From contig NZ_CP076457.1 in NCBI RefSeq assembly GCF_018866325.1, positions 4,313,001-4,377,000 of the forward strand: 64,000 nucleotides of DNA, read 5' to 3'. Within the stretch, counting starts at the first letter, position 1. Every line of letters starts with the position of its first letter. The notes beneath the pieces were generated by a model. The model saw nothing but the letters and a program-made list of their open reading frames with translations, had not been told where the DNA came from and made no database searches. The stretch comes from Streptomyces sp. YPW6. Lineage in GTDB: Bacteria > Actinomycetota > Actinomycetes > Streptomycetales > Streptomycetaceae. The position numbers and the translations under genes were made by a program. Below are positions 18,120 to 25,400 of the stretch, piece by piece.

Positions 18120-19786
18120 GCCCCACCGGCCCCGCCGCATCCGACTTTCCGGTCCTGTCCGCCCAAGGCCAGGTCACCTTCCTCGGCGCCGGTCCCGGCG
18201 ACCCGGGACTGCTGACCCTGCGCGCCGTCGAAGCGCTCGCGAGCGCGGACGTCCTTGTCGCCGAGCCCGATGTGCTCGACGTCGTTCGCAGCCATGCGCG
18301 GGAAGGCGTGAGCACGCCTGAGCTGACGCTTGTTGACGTCTCGTCAACAAGCGCCGGTGTACCCGTTCTCAGGGATGCGGCCAATCTTGTCATGGAGGCC
18401 GCGAAGGGCGGCAGGCGGGTGGTCCGTGCGGTCGCGGGCGACCCGGGCCTGGACGGGGACGCGGGCGCGGAGATGCTCGCCTGCGCCGCCGCCGGGGTGC
18501 CCTTCGAGGTGGTCCCTGGCATCGCGAACGCGGTCGGTGTGCCCGCGTACGCCGGGGTGCCGCTCCGTGACGAGCAGGGCGCGGACGTCCGCTTCGTCGA
18601 CGCGCGCACGGCCTCCGACCGGTGCTGGAGCGAGGTCGGCGCCAGCGACGCGACCGCCGTCGTCTCCACCACGCTGGATTCGGTCGCGGCCGCCGCCGGG
18701 GAGCTGGTCTCGGCGGGCCGCAAGCCCGACACGCCGCTCACCGTGACGATCGCGGGCACCACCACCCGCCAGCGCACCTGGACGGCGACCCTCGGGACGA
18801 TCGCCCAGACCCTCAAGCAGGCGAAGGTGCTCCCCTCGCCCGAGGGCCACCGGCCGGTCATAGCCGTGGTCGGAGAGCGCAGCTCCGCCGCCCAGCGCGA
18901 CCAGCTCGCGTGGTTCGAGTCCAAGCCGCTGTTCGGCTGGCGGGTGCTCGTCCCGCGGACCAAGGAGCAGGCCGCGTCGCTCTCCGACCAGCTGCGTTCC
19001 TACGGTGCGGTGCCGCACGAGGTCCCCACGATCGCCGTCGAGCCGCCGCGTACGCCCCAGCAGATGGAGCGCGCGGTCAAGGGCCTGGTCACCGGACGCT
19101 ACGAGTGGATCGCCTTCACCAGCGTGAACGCCGTCAAGGCGGTCCGGGAGAAGTTCGAGGAGTACGGGCTCGACGCGCGGGCCTTCGCCGGGATCAAGGT
19201 CGCCGCCGTGGGCGAGCAGACCGCCGCCGCGCTGATCGACTTCGGGGTCAAGCCGGACCTGGTGCCCTCCGGCGAGCAGTCCGCCGCCGGGCTGCTGGAG
19301 GACTGGCCGCCCTACGACCCGGTCTTCGACCCGATCGACCGGGTGTTCCTGCCGCGCGCCGACATCGCCACCGAGACCCTGGTGGCCGGGCTCATCGAGC
19401 TGGGCTGGGAGGTCGACGACGTCACCGCGTACCGCACGGTCCGCGCCTCGCCCCCGCCGGCCGAGACCCGCGAGGCGATCAAGGGCGGCGGCTTCGACGC
19501 GGTCCTGTTCACCTCGTCCTCGACGGTGCGCAACCTGGTCGGCATCGCGGGCAAGCCGCACAACGTGACCGTCATCGCGTGCATCGGCCCGGCCACCGCG
19601 AAGACCGCCGAGGAGCACGGTCTGCGGGTGGACGTGCTGTCCCCGGAGCCGTCGGTGCACAAGCTCGCCGAGGCGCTCGCCGCCTTCGGCGCGCAGCGCC
19701 GGGACGCGGCGAGGGAGGCCGGTGACCCGGTGACCCGGCCGAGCGAGCGGCGCCCGGGTGCGCGCAGGCGCCGGACGACGACGTAA
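18116..19786 (+). CDS. hemD: Uroporphyrinogen-III synthase fused to a SUMT-like domain
   Basis: A 556-residue two-domain protein. Residues about 18-260 resemble uroporphyrinogen-III C-methyltransferase (FLGAGPGDPGLLTLRAVEAL at the start), and about 275-525 are uroporphyrinogen-III synthase (GWRVLVPRTKEQAASLSDQL, WIAFTSVNAVKAV, VFLPRADIA, FTSSSTVRNLVG). The synthase half should be active. The methyltransferase half lacks the usual GGDPFxFGRGGEE segment (here AGDPGLDGDAGAEM) and the PLTHR-type loop (here GVPLRDEQG), so catalysis there is doubtful. The TTG start overlaps the hemC stop and is preceded by GGGGGAG at eight bases. The tail is Arg-rich. Confidence 0.93.
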   Translation: MSPTGPAASDFPVLSAQGQVTFLGAGPGDPGLLTLRAVEALASADVLVAEPDVLDVVRSHAREGVSTPELTLVDVSSTSAGVPVLRDAANLVMEAAKGGRRVVRAVAGDPGLDGDAGAEMLACAAAGVPFEVVPGIANAVGVPAYAGVPLRDEQGADVRFVDARTASDRCWSEVGASDATAVVSTTLDSVAAAAGELVSAGRKPDTPLTVTIAGTTTRQRTWTATLGTIAQTLKQAKVLPSPEGHRPVIAVVGERSSAAQRDQLAWFESKPLFGWRVLVPRTKEQAASLSDQLRSYGAVPHEVPTIAVEPPRTPQQMERAVKGLVTGRYEWIAFTSVNAVKAVREKFEEYGLDARAFAGIKVAAVGEQTAAALIDFGVKPDLVPSGEQSAAGLLEDWPPYDPVFDPIDRVFLPRADIATETLVAGLIELGWEVDDVTAYRTVRASPPPAETREAIKGGGFDAVLFTSSSTVRNLVGIAGKPHNVTVIACIGPATAKTAEEHGLRVDVLSPEPSVHKLAEALAAFGAQRRDAAREAGDPVTRPSERRPGARRRRTTT

Positions 19787-19802
19787 CGGCAGTACGAGGG
19801 TG

Positions 19803-19836
19803 AGCGGGCCCGGTCGCTTCGGCGGCCGGGCCCGCT
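19803..19836 (+). terminator. Terminator of the rex-hemACD operon
   Basis: AGCGGGCCCGGTCGC (19803-19817) pairs with GCGGCCGGGCCCGCT (19822-19836) over a TTCG tetraloop, with one wobble. A very stable hairpin 16 bases after the hemD stop separates the operon from hemB. Confidence 0.88.
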
Positions 19837-20024
19837 GTCCGCTCCGGAACCCGTCGTCGGGGCGGCCGTCCGCTGCGGGGCCGCGACGGCGGGACTGCCG
19901 GCGGGGCCTGCCCTCTGACAGGCCGGGCGGCCGGGCGCGTGGGCCTGTCGGGGGCCCTGCGCACGGGCCTTTCCCGGCGTCGGTGTCGGTAAGACCGTGG
20001 GGTGCACGGGGCTATCGTCGAAGG

Positions 20025-21029
20025 ATGACTGCGTACGCAAACTTCCCCGGCTCCCGCCCCCGGCGGCTGCGGACGACCCCGGCGATGCGGCGGATGGTCG
20101 CCGAGACACGGCTCGACCCCGCGAACCTGATCCTCCCCGCGTTCGTCCGGGAGGGCATCGACGCCCCGGTCGCCATCTCGGCCATGCCCGGCGTGCACCA
20201 GCACACCCTGGACACCCTGCGGAAGGCGGCCGTCGAGGCGGTGGAGGCCGGGGTCTCGGGGATCATGCTCTTCGGGGTGCCGGAGGACGGGAAGAAGGAC
20301 GCCCGGGGCACGGCGGGCACCGACCCGGACGGGATCCTCCAGCTCGGTCTGCGCGCGGTCCGCGAGGAGGTCGGTGACGACCTCGTCGTCATGTCGGACC
20401 TGTGCCTGGACGAGTACACCGACCACGGCCACTGCGGGGTCCTGACGGCGGACGGCCGGGTGGACAACGACGCGACCCTGGAGCGGTACGCGGAGATGGC
20501 CCAGGTCCAGGCGGACGCCGGGGCGCACGTGGTGGGCCCCAGCGGGATGATGGACGGTCAGGTGGGCGTGATCCGGGACGCGCTGGACCAGACCGGGCAC
20601 GAGGACGTGTCGGTCCTCGCCTACACCGCGAAGTACAGCTCCGCCTTCTACGGCCCCTTCCGCGAGGCCGTCGGCTCCTCGCTGACCGGCGACCGCAAGA
20701 CCTACCAGCAGGACCCGGCCAACGCCCGCGAGTCGCTGCGGGAGCTGGCGCTGGACCTGGCGGAGGGCGCGGACATGGTCATGGTGAAGCCCGCCGGGCC
20801 GTATCTGGACATCCTCGCCAAGGTCGCGGAGTCCGTGGCGGTGCCGGTCGCGGCGTACCAGATCAGCGGTGAGTACGCGATGATCGAGGCGGCCGCCGAG
20901 AAGGGCTGGATCGACCGGGACAAGGCGATCCTGGAGAGCCTGACCGGGATCCGGCGGGCCGGGGCGCAGATGATCCTCACCTACTGGGCGACCGAGGCGG
21001 CCCAGTGGCTCGGACGCGGCAGGGGCTGA
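20025..21029 (+). CDS. hemB: Delta-aminolevulinic acid dehydratase (porphobilinogen synthase)
   Basis: A 334-residue enzyme condensing two 5-aminolevulinates to porphobilinogen. The Schiff-base lysines are K203 (AYTAKYSSAFYGPF) and K255 (MVMVKPAGPYLD). The metal-site segment reads DLCLDEYTDHGHCG (C127, D129, C137): zinc enzymes have three cysteines here and magnesium types have aspartates, so this is a mixed site. The ATG at 20025 starts the usual N-terminus (TAYANFPGSRPRRLRTTP). It follows the hem operon after a terminator, so it probably has its own promoter in the 190 bases between. Confidence 0.95.
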   Translation: MTAYANFPGSRPRRLRTTPAMRRMVAETRLDPANLILPAFVREGIDAPVAISAMPGVHQHTLDTLRKAAVEAVEAGVSGIMLFGVPEDGKKDARGTAGTDPDGILQLGLRAVREEVGDDLVVMSDLCLDEYTDHGHCGVLTADGRVDNDATLERYAEMAQVQADAGAHVVGPSGMMDGQVGVIRDALDQTGHEDVSVLAYTAKYSSAFYGPFREAVGSSLTGDRKTYQQDPANARESLRELALDLAEGADMVMVKPAGPYLDILAKVAESVAVPVAAYQISGEYAMIEAAAEKGWIDRDKAILESLTGIRRAGAQMILTYWATEAAQWLGRGRG

Positions 21030-21041
21030 GGCCCCGCGTGA

Positions 21042-21533
21042 TCACGGCCCGCCCGCTCCGGTCTCCTGGAGCCGGTGGGCCTCCTCGATGGAGAAGCGGG
21101 CGCTGTCCCGGACGAGCGGGTCCTCGTCGGCCCGCGCGGTGGTGTCCAGGACCGTGGCGACGACCGGGTCGTCGGTGTAGGGCGCCAGCGACATCGCCGC
21201 GTACTGCCGGACCAGATCCTCGGCCGGGTCGCGCAGCGCGGTGAGCAGGGCGCGGCCCGCTTCGTGGCGCAGAGCGGGGTCGGCCGGGGGCCACAGGCGC
21301 AGGACGGTGGCGCTCTCGACCCGGGCGAGGTCGTATTCGCCCGGGTCCGCGACGACCGAGACGAGGAACGGCAGCGCCTGGGTGTTGGCGTCCAGCTCGG
21401 TGATGATCTCGCGCTTGCGGTCGTTTCCGGCAGGCAGCGCACGGAACTCGGCTATCAGGCGCTCTGCGGCTTCGGCCGCGGAAGCGGCTTCCGTCGTGGT
21501 CGTGAGGTTCGTGTCGTTCATGGGGGTGGACAC
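21042..21533 (-). CDS. HEAT-repeat-like hypothetical protein
   Basis: A 163-residue, largely helical protein with a pattern of paired helices: ALPFLVSVVADPGEYDLARVES, PALRHEAGRALLTALRDPAED and DDPVVATVLDTTARADEDPLVRD. This resembles HEAT-type repeats, which act as protein-binding scaffolds. No catalytic motif, signal or membrane segment is seen. The GTG start at 21533 lacks a strong ribosome-binding site, and an ATG four codons in (21521) is an alternative. It converges with hemB, 12 bases away. Function unknown. Confidence 0.65.
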   Translation of the reverse strand: MSTPMNDTNLTTTTEAASAAEAAERLIAEFRALPAGNDRKREIITELDANTQALPFLVSVVADPGEYDLARVESATVLRLWPPADPALRHEAGRALLTALRDPAEDLVRQYAAMSLAPYTDDPVVATVLDTTARADEDPLVRDSARFSIEEAHRLQETGAGGP

Positions 21534-21861
21534 TTTCTGTCAGGGCCAGTCGACCAGTGCCATGAATGCTACGAAAGCGGCCACGACGGTGGCAGGGGCG
21601 GCCGGGGGCGCCCCGGACCGCGGAGGCAGGGAACACCGCGGCCGCCGGCGGTGGGTCTCCTCTCGGTGGACCGCAGGGAGGAACGGGGACGTCCGCACCG
21701 TCACGACGGCGGCTTCAGCCGGTGAGCGGCTCGTGCCGGCTGTTCTCGATCTGGCCGATAGCAGGCCTGGCGGGTCGACGCGGGATGAGTATCGTCAACC
21801 CTGCCGTCAGACCCGTATCGCGCTGACGCGGTCGGGTCCACCACGACCGTAGGGGGAACGA
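21534..21861. other. Intergenic region without recognised gene
   Basis: These 328 bases separate the divergent HEAT-like and peptidoglycan-binding genes and should hold both promoters. No convincing coding signal, hairpin or repeat was seen; open frames here lack matching codon bias or homology. Confidence 0.5.
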
Positions 21862-22320
21862 ATGCGAGGCTTGACAAGGACGCTCGTCGGCGCTGTCACC
21901 GCTGTCGGGATCACCGCCGGAAGCCTGGCCGGGGCAGGCGCCGCCCTCGCGGCACCCGCGTCAACCACGGAACCGGCCGTCACTTCCGAAGCTGTGACCC
22001 CGCTCGCGGTGGTCAATCTCGGGCTGAGCACGACCCAGGCCAAGTACGCACAGTGCTGGCTCCGGCAGTTCTGGGGCTACACCGGAGCTGTCGACGGCCA
22101 GCTGGGCACCAACAGCTGGAAGGCGTTCCAGCGGAACCTCAAGGCGCACTGGGGCTACACCGGCGCGATCGACGGGATCGTCGGATCGGGCACGGTCAAG
22201 GCGCTGCAGCGTCTGCTCAAGTCGAGCTGGGGCTACACCGGGGCGATCGACGGGATCGCCGGGTCGGGCACCCAGGCGGCTTTCAAGCGTTTCGCCAACG
22301 CCTGCAGCAGCTGGTGCTGA
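21862..22320 (+). CDS. Secreted peptidoglycan-binding-like repeat protein
   Basis: A 152-residue exported protein. Residues 1-31 form a Sec signal peptide (RTLVGAVTAVGITAGSLAGA, cleavage near AALAAP). The mature part contains three copies of a 33-35 residue unit with the core WGYTGAxDGxxGxxxxxAxxR at about 70, 105 and 139, resembling half-units of the PG_binding_1 fold that binds cell-wall peptidoglycan. It ends in CSSWC, and an earlier cysteine (QCWLRQ) may pair with it. AGGGGGAACGA gives a clear ribosome-binding site. No catalytic domain is attached, so it may act as a wall-bound or signalling protein. Confidence 0.8.
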   Translation: MRGLTRTLVGAVTAVGITAGSLAGAGAALAAPASTTEPAVTSEAVTPLAVVNLGLSTTQAKYAQCWLRQFWGYTGAVDGQLGTNSWKAFQRNLKAHWGYTGAIDGIVGSGTVKALQRLLKSSWGYTGAIDGIAGSGTQAAFKRFANACSSWC

Positions 22321-22682
22321 ACACGTAGGGCGACACCTGAGGGCGGGGTCTCCGTGGGGAGTCCTCGCCCTCGGGCTGTCCGGTGTGTGCGCTGCAGAAC
22401 CTCGCCGGCGGCAGGCCCTCTGCCGGCGGCGAGGTGAACGAGTCCGGCGGGATCCGGGTGCGGCGCGCACGGTCGTGCCCGGCGCCGGGGGCTCGCTGCT
22501 CCGGACGGGCGCGGAACCGATTCTCGCCGCGCCGGCGGAGACCGTACGGCAGGACGCGGGGAAGGACCGCTGGCGGGGCGGGCGTGGCCGGGCTCCGGCC
22601 GCCGGGTCCCGGACGTATCGTCGAGGCCCCGTTGTGCGCCGCCCCGGTCACCGTCGGCCGGGCCGATCCGGCAGGAGCCGCC
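22321..22682. other. Intergenic region with a possible terminator
   Basis: In these 362 bases GAGGGCG (22339-22345) pairs with CGCCCTC (22366-22372), with a further small stem inside, which could end transcription of the preceding gene. The remainder, before the reductase gene, shows no recognised coding region. Confidence 0.5.
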
Positions 22683-23249
22683 GTGAACAGGATCATCACG
22701 TCCATCTCGCTCTCTCTCGACGGATTCTTCGAGGGGCCCGATCACGACATCGACTGGCACACGGTCGACGAGGAACTGCACCAGCACTTCAACGACTACT
22801 TCCGGACCATGGGCGGCTTCGTCGAGGGGCGGGTCACCTATGAGCTGATGGAGGAGTTCTGGCCGACCGCCGATCAGGACCCGGCCAACGAGGGCCCGAT
22901 GGCGGAGTTCGCGGGGATCTGGCGGGACATGCCGAAGTTCGTGTTCTCCCGGACGCTGGAGAGCGTGGGGCCGAACGCGACGCTGCTGCACGAGGTCGAC
23001 CCCGAGCAGGTGCGCGGTCTGCGGGACGCCGCCTCGGGGGACCTGGCGGTCGGCGGGGCGGAGCTGCTGGAGTCGTTCCGGCGGGCCGACCTGATCGACG
23101 AGTACCGGGTCTACGTCCACCCCGTCATCCTCGGCCGGGGCCGCCGCTTCTTCCGGGACACGGCGGAGCGGCAGATGCTCCGGCTGGTGGAGACCCGGAC
23201 CTTCGGGAACGGGGTCGCGATGCTCCGTTACGAGACGGTCCGGGGATGA
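22683..23249 (+). CDS. Dihydrofolate reductase family protein (RibD C-terminal type)
   Basis: A 188-residue reductase-fold protein of the DHFR/RibD-C superfamily, widespread in Streptomyces as single-domain enzymes of unknown substrate. It opens with RIITSISLSLDGFFEGPDHDIDW, includes FVEGRVTYELMEEFW, LAVGGAELLESFRRADLIDE (nucleotide-binding GG) and HPVILGRGRRFF, all standard for the family. The GTG start is chosen for AGGAG six bases upstream; the open frame extends 100 codons further without family character. It stands alone. Confidence 0.87.
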   Translation: MNRIITSISLSLDGFFEGPDHDIDWHTVDEELHQHFNDYFRTMGGFVEGRVTYELMEEFWPTADQDPANEGPMAEFAGIWRDMPKFVFSRTLESVGPNATLLHEVDPEQVRGLRDAASGDLAVGGAELLESFRRADLIDEYRVYVHPVILGRGRRFFRDTAERQMLRLVETRTFGNGVAMLRYETVRG

Positions 23250-23277
23250 GGCGCGTGGTGCTGAGGAGGGATGAGGG

Positions 23278-23520
23278 TCAGGCGGTGGCCGCGTAGGCGG
23301 CGAACGCCGACCAGGCCGAAGGGGCGACGGTGAAGGTCGGGCCCTCGATGTTCTTGGAGTCACGGACGTGGACGGCGGCGGGGTGCGCGGCGATCTCGAC
23401 GCAGGCCCCGCCTTCGCTGCCGCTGTAGCTCGACTTCCGCCAGTCGTAGGCGACTTCGAGGCACTGGCCGCCTTCGCTGCCGCTGTAGCTCGACTTGAAC
23501 CAGTTCAGTGCGGTGCTCAT
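23278..23520 (-). CDS. DUF397 domain protein
   Basis: An 80-residue protein with one complete DUF397 unit (DWRKSSYSGSEGGACVEIA ... VHVRDSK) preceded by a partial duplicate (NWFKSSYSGSEGGQCLEVA). DUF397 proteins almost always lie directly after an XRE regulator of the type found here and are thought to form partner pairs in Streptomyces signalling or toxin-antitoxin-like systems. The ATG overlaps the stop of that regulator by four bases, so the two are translated together. The exact function is not known. Confidence 0.88.
   Translation of the reverse strand: MSTALNWFKSSYSGSEGGQCLEVAYDWRKSSYSGSEGGACVEIAAHPAAVHVRDSKNIEGPTFTVAPSAWSAFAAYAATA
23408..23496 (-). repeat. 29-bp exact direct repeat inside the DUF397 gene
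   Basis: The 29 bases at 23408-23436 recur exactly at 23468-23496, a period of 60 bases. It encodes the repeated KSSYSGSEGG segments and shows that the extra partial DUF397 unit arose by an in-frame duplication of 20 codons. Confidence 0.9.
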
Positions 23521-24341
23521 GTCTCTCCCAGTAAACGGGCCAGCAGGCGCAAGGTCTCCAGCGGGGTGAGCGCCTGGGCTCGCAGCATCGCATATTTCTG
23601 GGCGAGGATGCTGATCTCGTTCCGGTCCGAGATCAGGTGGCTGCCGCGCTGGGTCTCGGTGTAGGCGATGTGCTGGTGGTCCAGTGTTTCCAGGAGAGTG
23701 AAGGGACCGTCGAGGCTCGCGTGGGCCCGGCTGTCCAGTGGGAGGACTTGCAGGCAGATCCCAGGGAGTTGGGCCATCGCGTAGAGGTGGCGGAGCTGTT
23801 CCCGGTGGTCCTCGTCCGACGTCAGTCTCATCATCAGCACCGGCTCCCAGATCACCATGCTGATCGTCGGCGGCTTCTTCCGGTCCAGGATCTGCTGGCG
23901 TTGCAGCCGCGTCGCCGTCTGCGTCTCGATCTCCTCCGGGCTGTAGACCGGGATCTTGTTGCTGAACACCGCCTCCGCGTACGCCTTCGTCTGGAGCAGG
24001 CCCGGGATGACCTGGTTGTCGTACCAGGAGAGCGCCAGCGCCTCGTGCTCCATGTCGAGGTAGTGCTCGGCCCACAGCGGGATCAGGTCGTATTCCGGCA
24101 TGTTGTCGACCGCCGTCGACAACGCGCCCTTGGTGTCCAGCAGATCGTCGATCGTCTCCGCCAGATCCGGCACGAGCGAGCGCCTGCCCTGCTCGATGGA
24201 GGCGATCGTGTCCTCCTGTACGCCCGCGGCCAGGGCCAGTTCGACCTGGGTCATGCCCGCCTCGATGCGGAACCGGGCCAGGAGCTTGCCCACGAGCTTC
24301 ATCGTCGACGCGTTCTTACGCTGTCGCTTTCTGGGGTGCAT
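23517..24341 (-). CDS. XRE-family regulator with DUF5753 domain
   Basis: A 274-residue DNA-binding regulator. Residues 17-72 form an XRE helix-turn-helix (GKLLARFRIEAGMTQVELAL, AGVQEDTIASIEQGRR), and the rest is the DUF5753 effector domain (WYDNQVIPGLLQTKAYAEAV, ETQTATRLQRQQIL, RGSHLISD). Such proteins form the large Streptomyces family paired with DUF397 proteins. The start is supported by GGAGGGGG six bases before the ATG. A strong hairpin lies just upstream. Regulated genes are unknown; autoregulation of the pair is likely but inferred. Confidence 0.9.
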   Translation of the reverse strand: MHPRKRQRKNASTMKLVGKLLARFRIEAGMTQVELALAAGVQEDTIASIEQGRRSLVPDLAETIDDLLDTKGALSTAVDNMPEYDLIPLWAEHYLDMEHEALALSWYDNQVIPGLLQTKAYAEAVFSNKIPVYSPEEIETQTATRLQRQQILDRKKPPTISMVIWEPVLMMRLTSDEDHREQLRHLYAMAQLPGICLQVLPLDSRAHASLDGPFTLLETLDHQHIAYTETQRGSHLISDRNEISILAQKYAMLRAQALTPLETLRLLARLLGET

Positions 24342-24377
24342 ACGGTTCCCCCTCCCACCCGGGAACCCACTTCACGC

Positions 24378-24417
24378 ATGGGCGACCCGTACAAGAAATC
24401 TGTACGGGTCGCCCATG
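24378..24417. terminator. 17-bp perfect hairpin
   Basis: CATGGGCGACCCGTACA (24378-24394 minus one) and TGTACGGGTCGCCCATG (24401-24417) pair perfectly over a seven-base loop AGAAATC. It sits between the end of the lipoprotein gene and the start of the XRE regulator, both on the minus strand, so it most likely ends the lipoprotein transcript. A role as an operator for the regulator is the alternative. Confidence 0.75.
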
Positions 24418-24459
24418 GTCACGGCACGTCAGGCGGTGGCCCGCGGTGGTTCGGCGCCC

Positions 24460-25173
24460 TCAGAACATCAGGGCGTTCTCGACGTCCGACTGCCAGTAGG
24501 TGACGAAGCCCCGGCTGTCCGTGTAGGTCTCCGCCGGAAGCTTCAGCGTGGTCTCGCCCTTGGACTTGTTGTTCCTGTCGACCATGATCACGCCGAGGTT
24601 GTCGCTCTTGACCGGCTCGTCCTCGCCGGGCTCACCGAGGAGCCCGATGCCCGCGTAGGCCTCCTCGCCGGGGGAGAGCGTGACGACGGCCTGCGGCTTG
24701 CTGTCGTCGAGGATCGGGTACACCGCCTGCGCGTCGTCGAAGCGGAGGAACGGCGCGTAGTACGCGGCGCAGTCCTTGGTGCCGGTGTTGGTCACCGTGA
24801 GCAGCAGGTGGTTGATCGGGCGGCTCACCTCGGAGACCTTGACCGTGGAGTTCTTGGGCGTGCAGGTCGCGACCGACGCCGCAGCACCCGTGTCCGGCGC
24901 GGTCTGCGGCTTCTCGCCCCGGTTGTCGCCGTTGCCGTTGCCGCCGGCGTGCTTCCCCTCGGCGGGCACGGTCTGCGTCTCGGGTGTGCCGGGCTCCGGG
25001 GCGCCGGACCGGGCCTTGCCGTCGGTGCTCGTCGCCGCGGGGGTGGCCGTCTCGGCGGTGCCGGCCGACCTGGTCCCCATGGCCGTGTCGTCGCCGCCGC
25101 AGGCGGTGAGCGAGAGGGCGGCCGCGAGGGCGGTGGCGGCGAGGGCGGTGGTGCGGATGCGGTGGGTGCGCAT
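24460..25173 (-). CDS. DUF4232 lipoprotein
   Basis: A 237-residue surface lipoprotein. The signal peptide ends in the lipobox LTAC near residue 25, followed by a disordered Thr/Pro/Gly/Asn-rich linker to about residue 100 and a beta-rich DUF4232 domain (LLLTVTNTGTKDCAAYYAPF, VVTLSPGEEAYAGI). DUF4232 domains are common in actinobacterial secreted proteins of unknown function. The ATG at 25173 fits the signal peptide and is preceded by GGGGAG about ten bases upstream; the longer open frame is unlikely. It is divergent from the membrane XRE gene. Confidence 0.85.
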   Translation of the reverse strand: MRTHRIRTTALAATALAAALSLTACGGDDTAMGTRSAGTAETATPAATSTDGKARSGAPEPGTPETQTVPAEGKHAGGNGNGDNRGEKPQTAPDTGAAASVATCTPKNSTVKVSEVSRPINHLLLTVTNTGTKDCAAYYAPFLRFDDAQAVYPILDDSKPQAVVTLSPGEEAYAGIGLLGEPGEDEPVKSDNLGVIMVDRNNKSKGETTLKLPAETYTDSRGFVTYWQSDVENALMF

Positions 25174-25400
25174 GGCGGTGGTACTCCCCGTACTCGGTGA
25201 TCGGTTGACGTGCCGGCCCGGTCGAACGGCCGGCCCGTGGTGCTGCTGTGGTCTGGTCCGAGCTTGTGGGGTGGCGGAATCCGGCCGCAACGCCTGTCGA
25301 ACCATTGGGGAAGCCGGAACGTCTACGCATACGGTGACCTGCGGGAATTCCGCGTCCCTGGAACGCCGTTCCGGGACGCACGAGGAAGGGGAGCGCCGTC

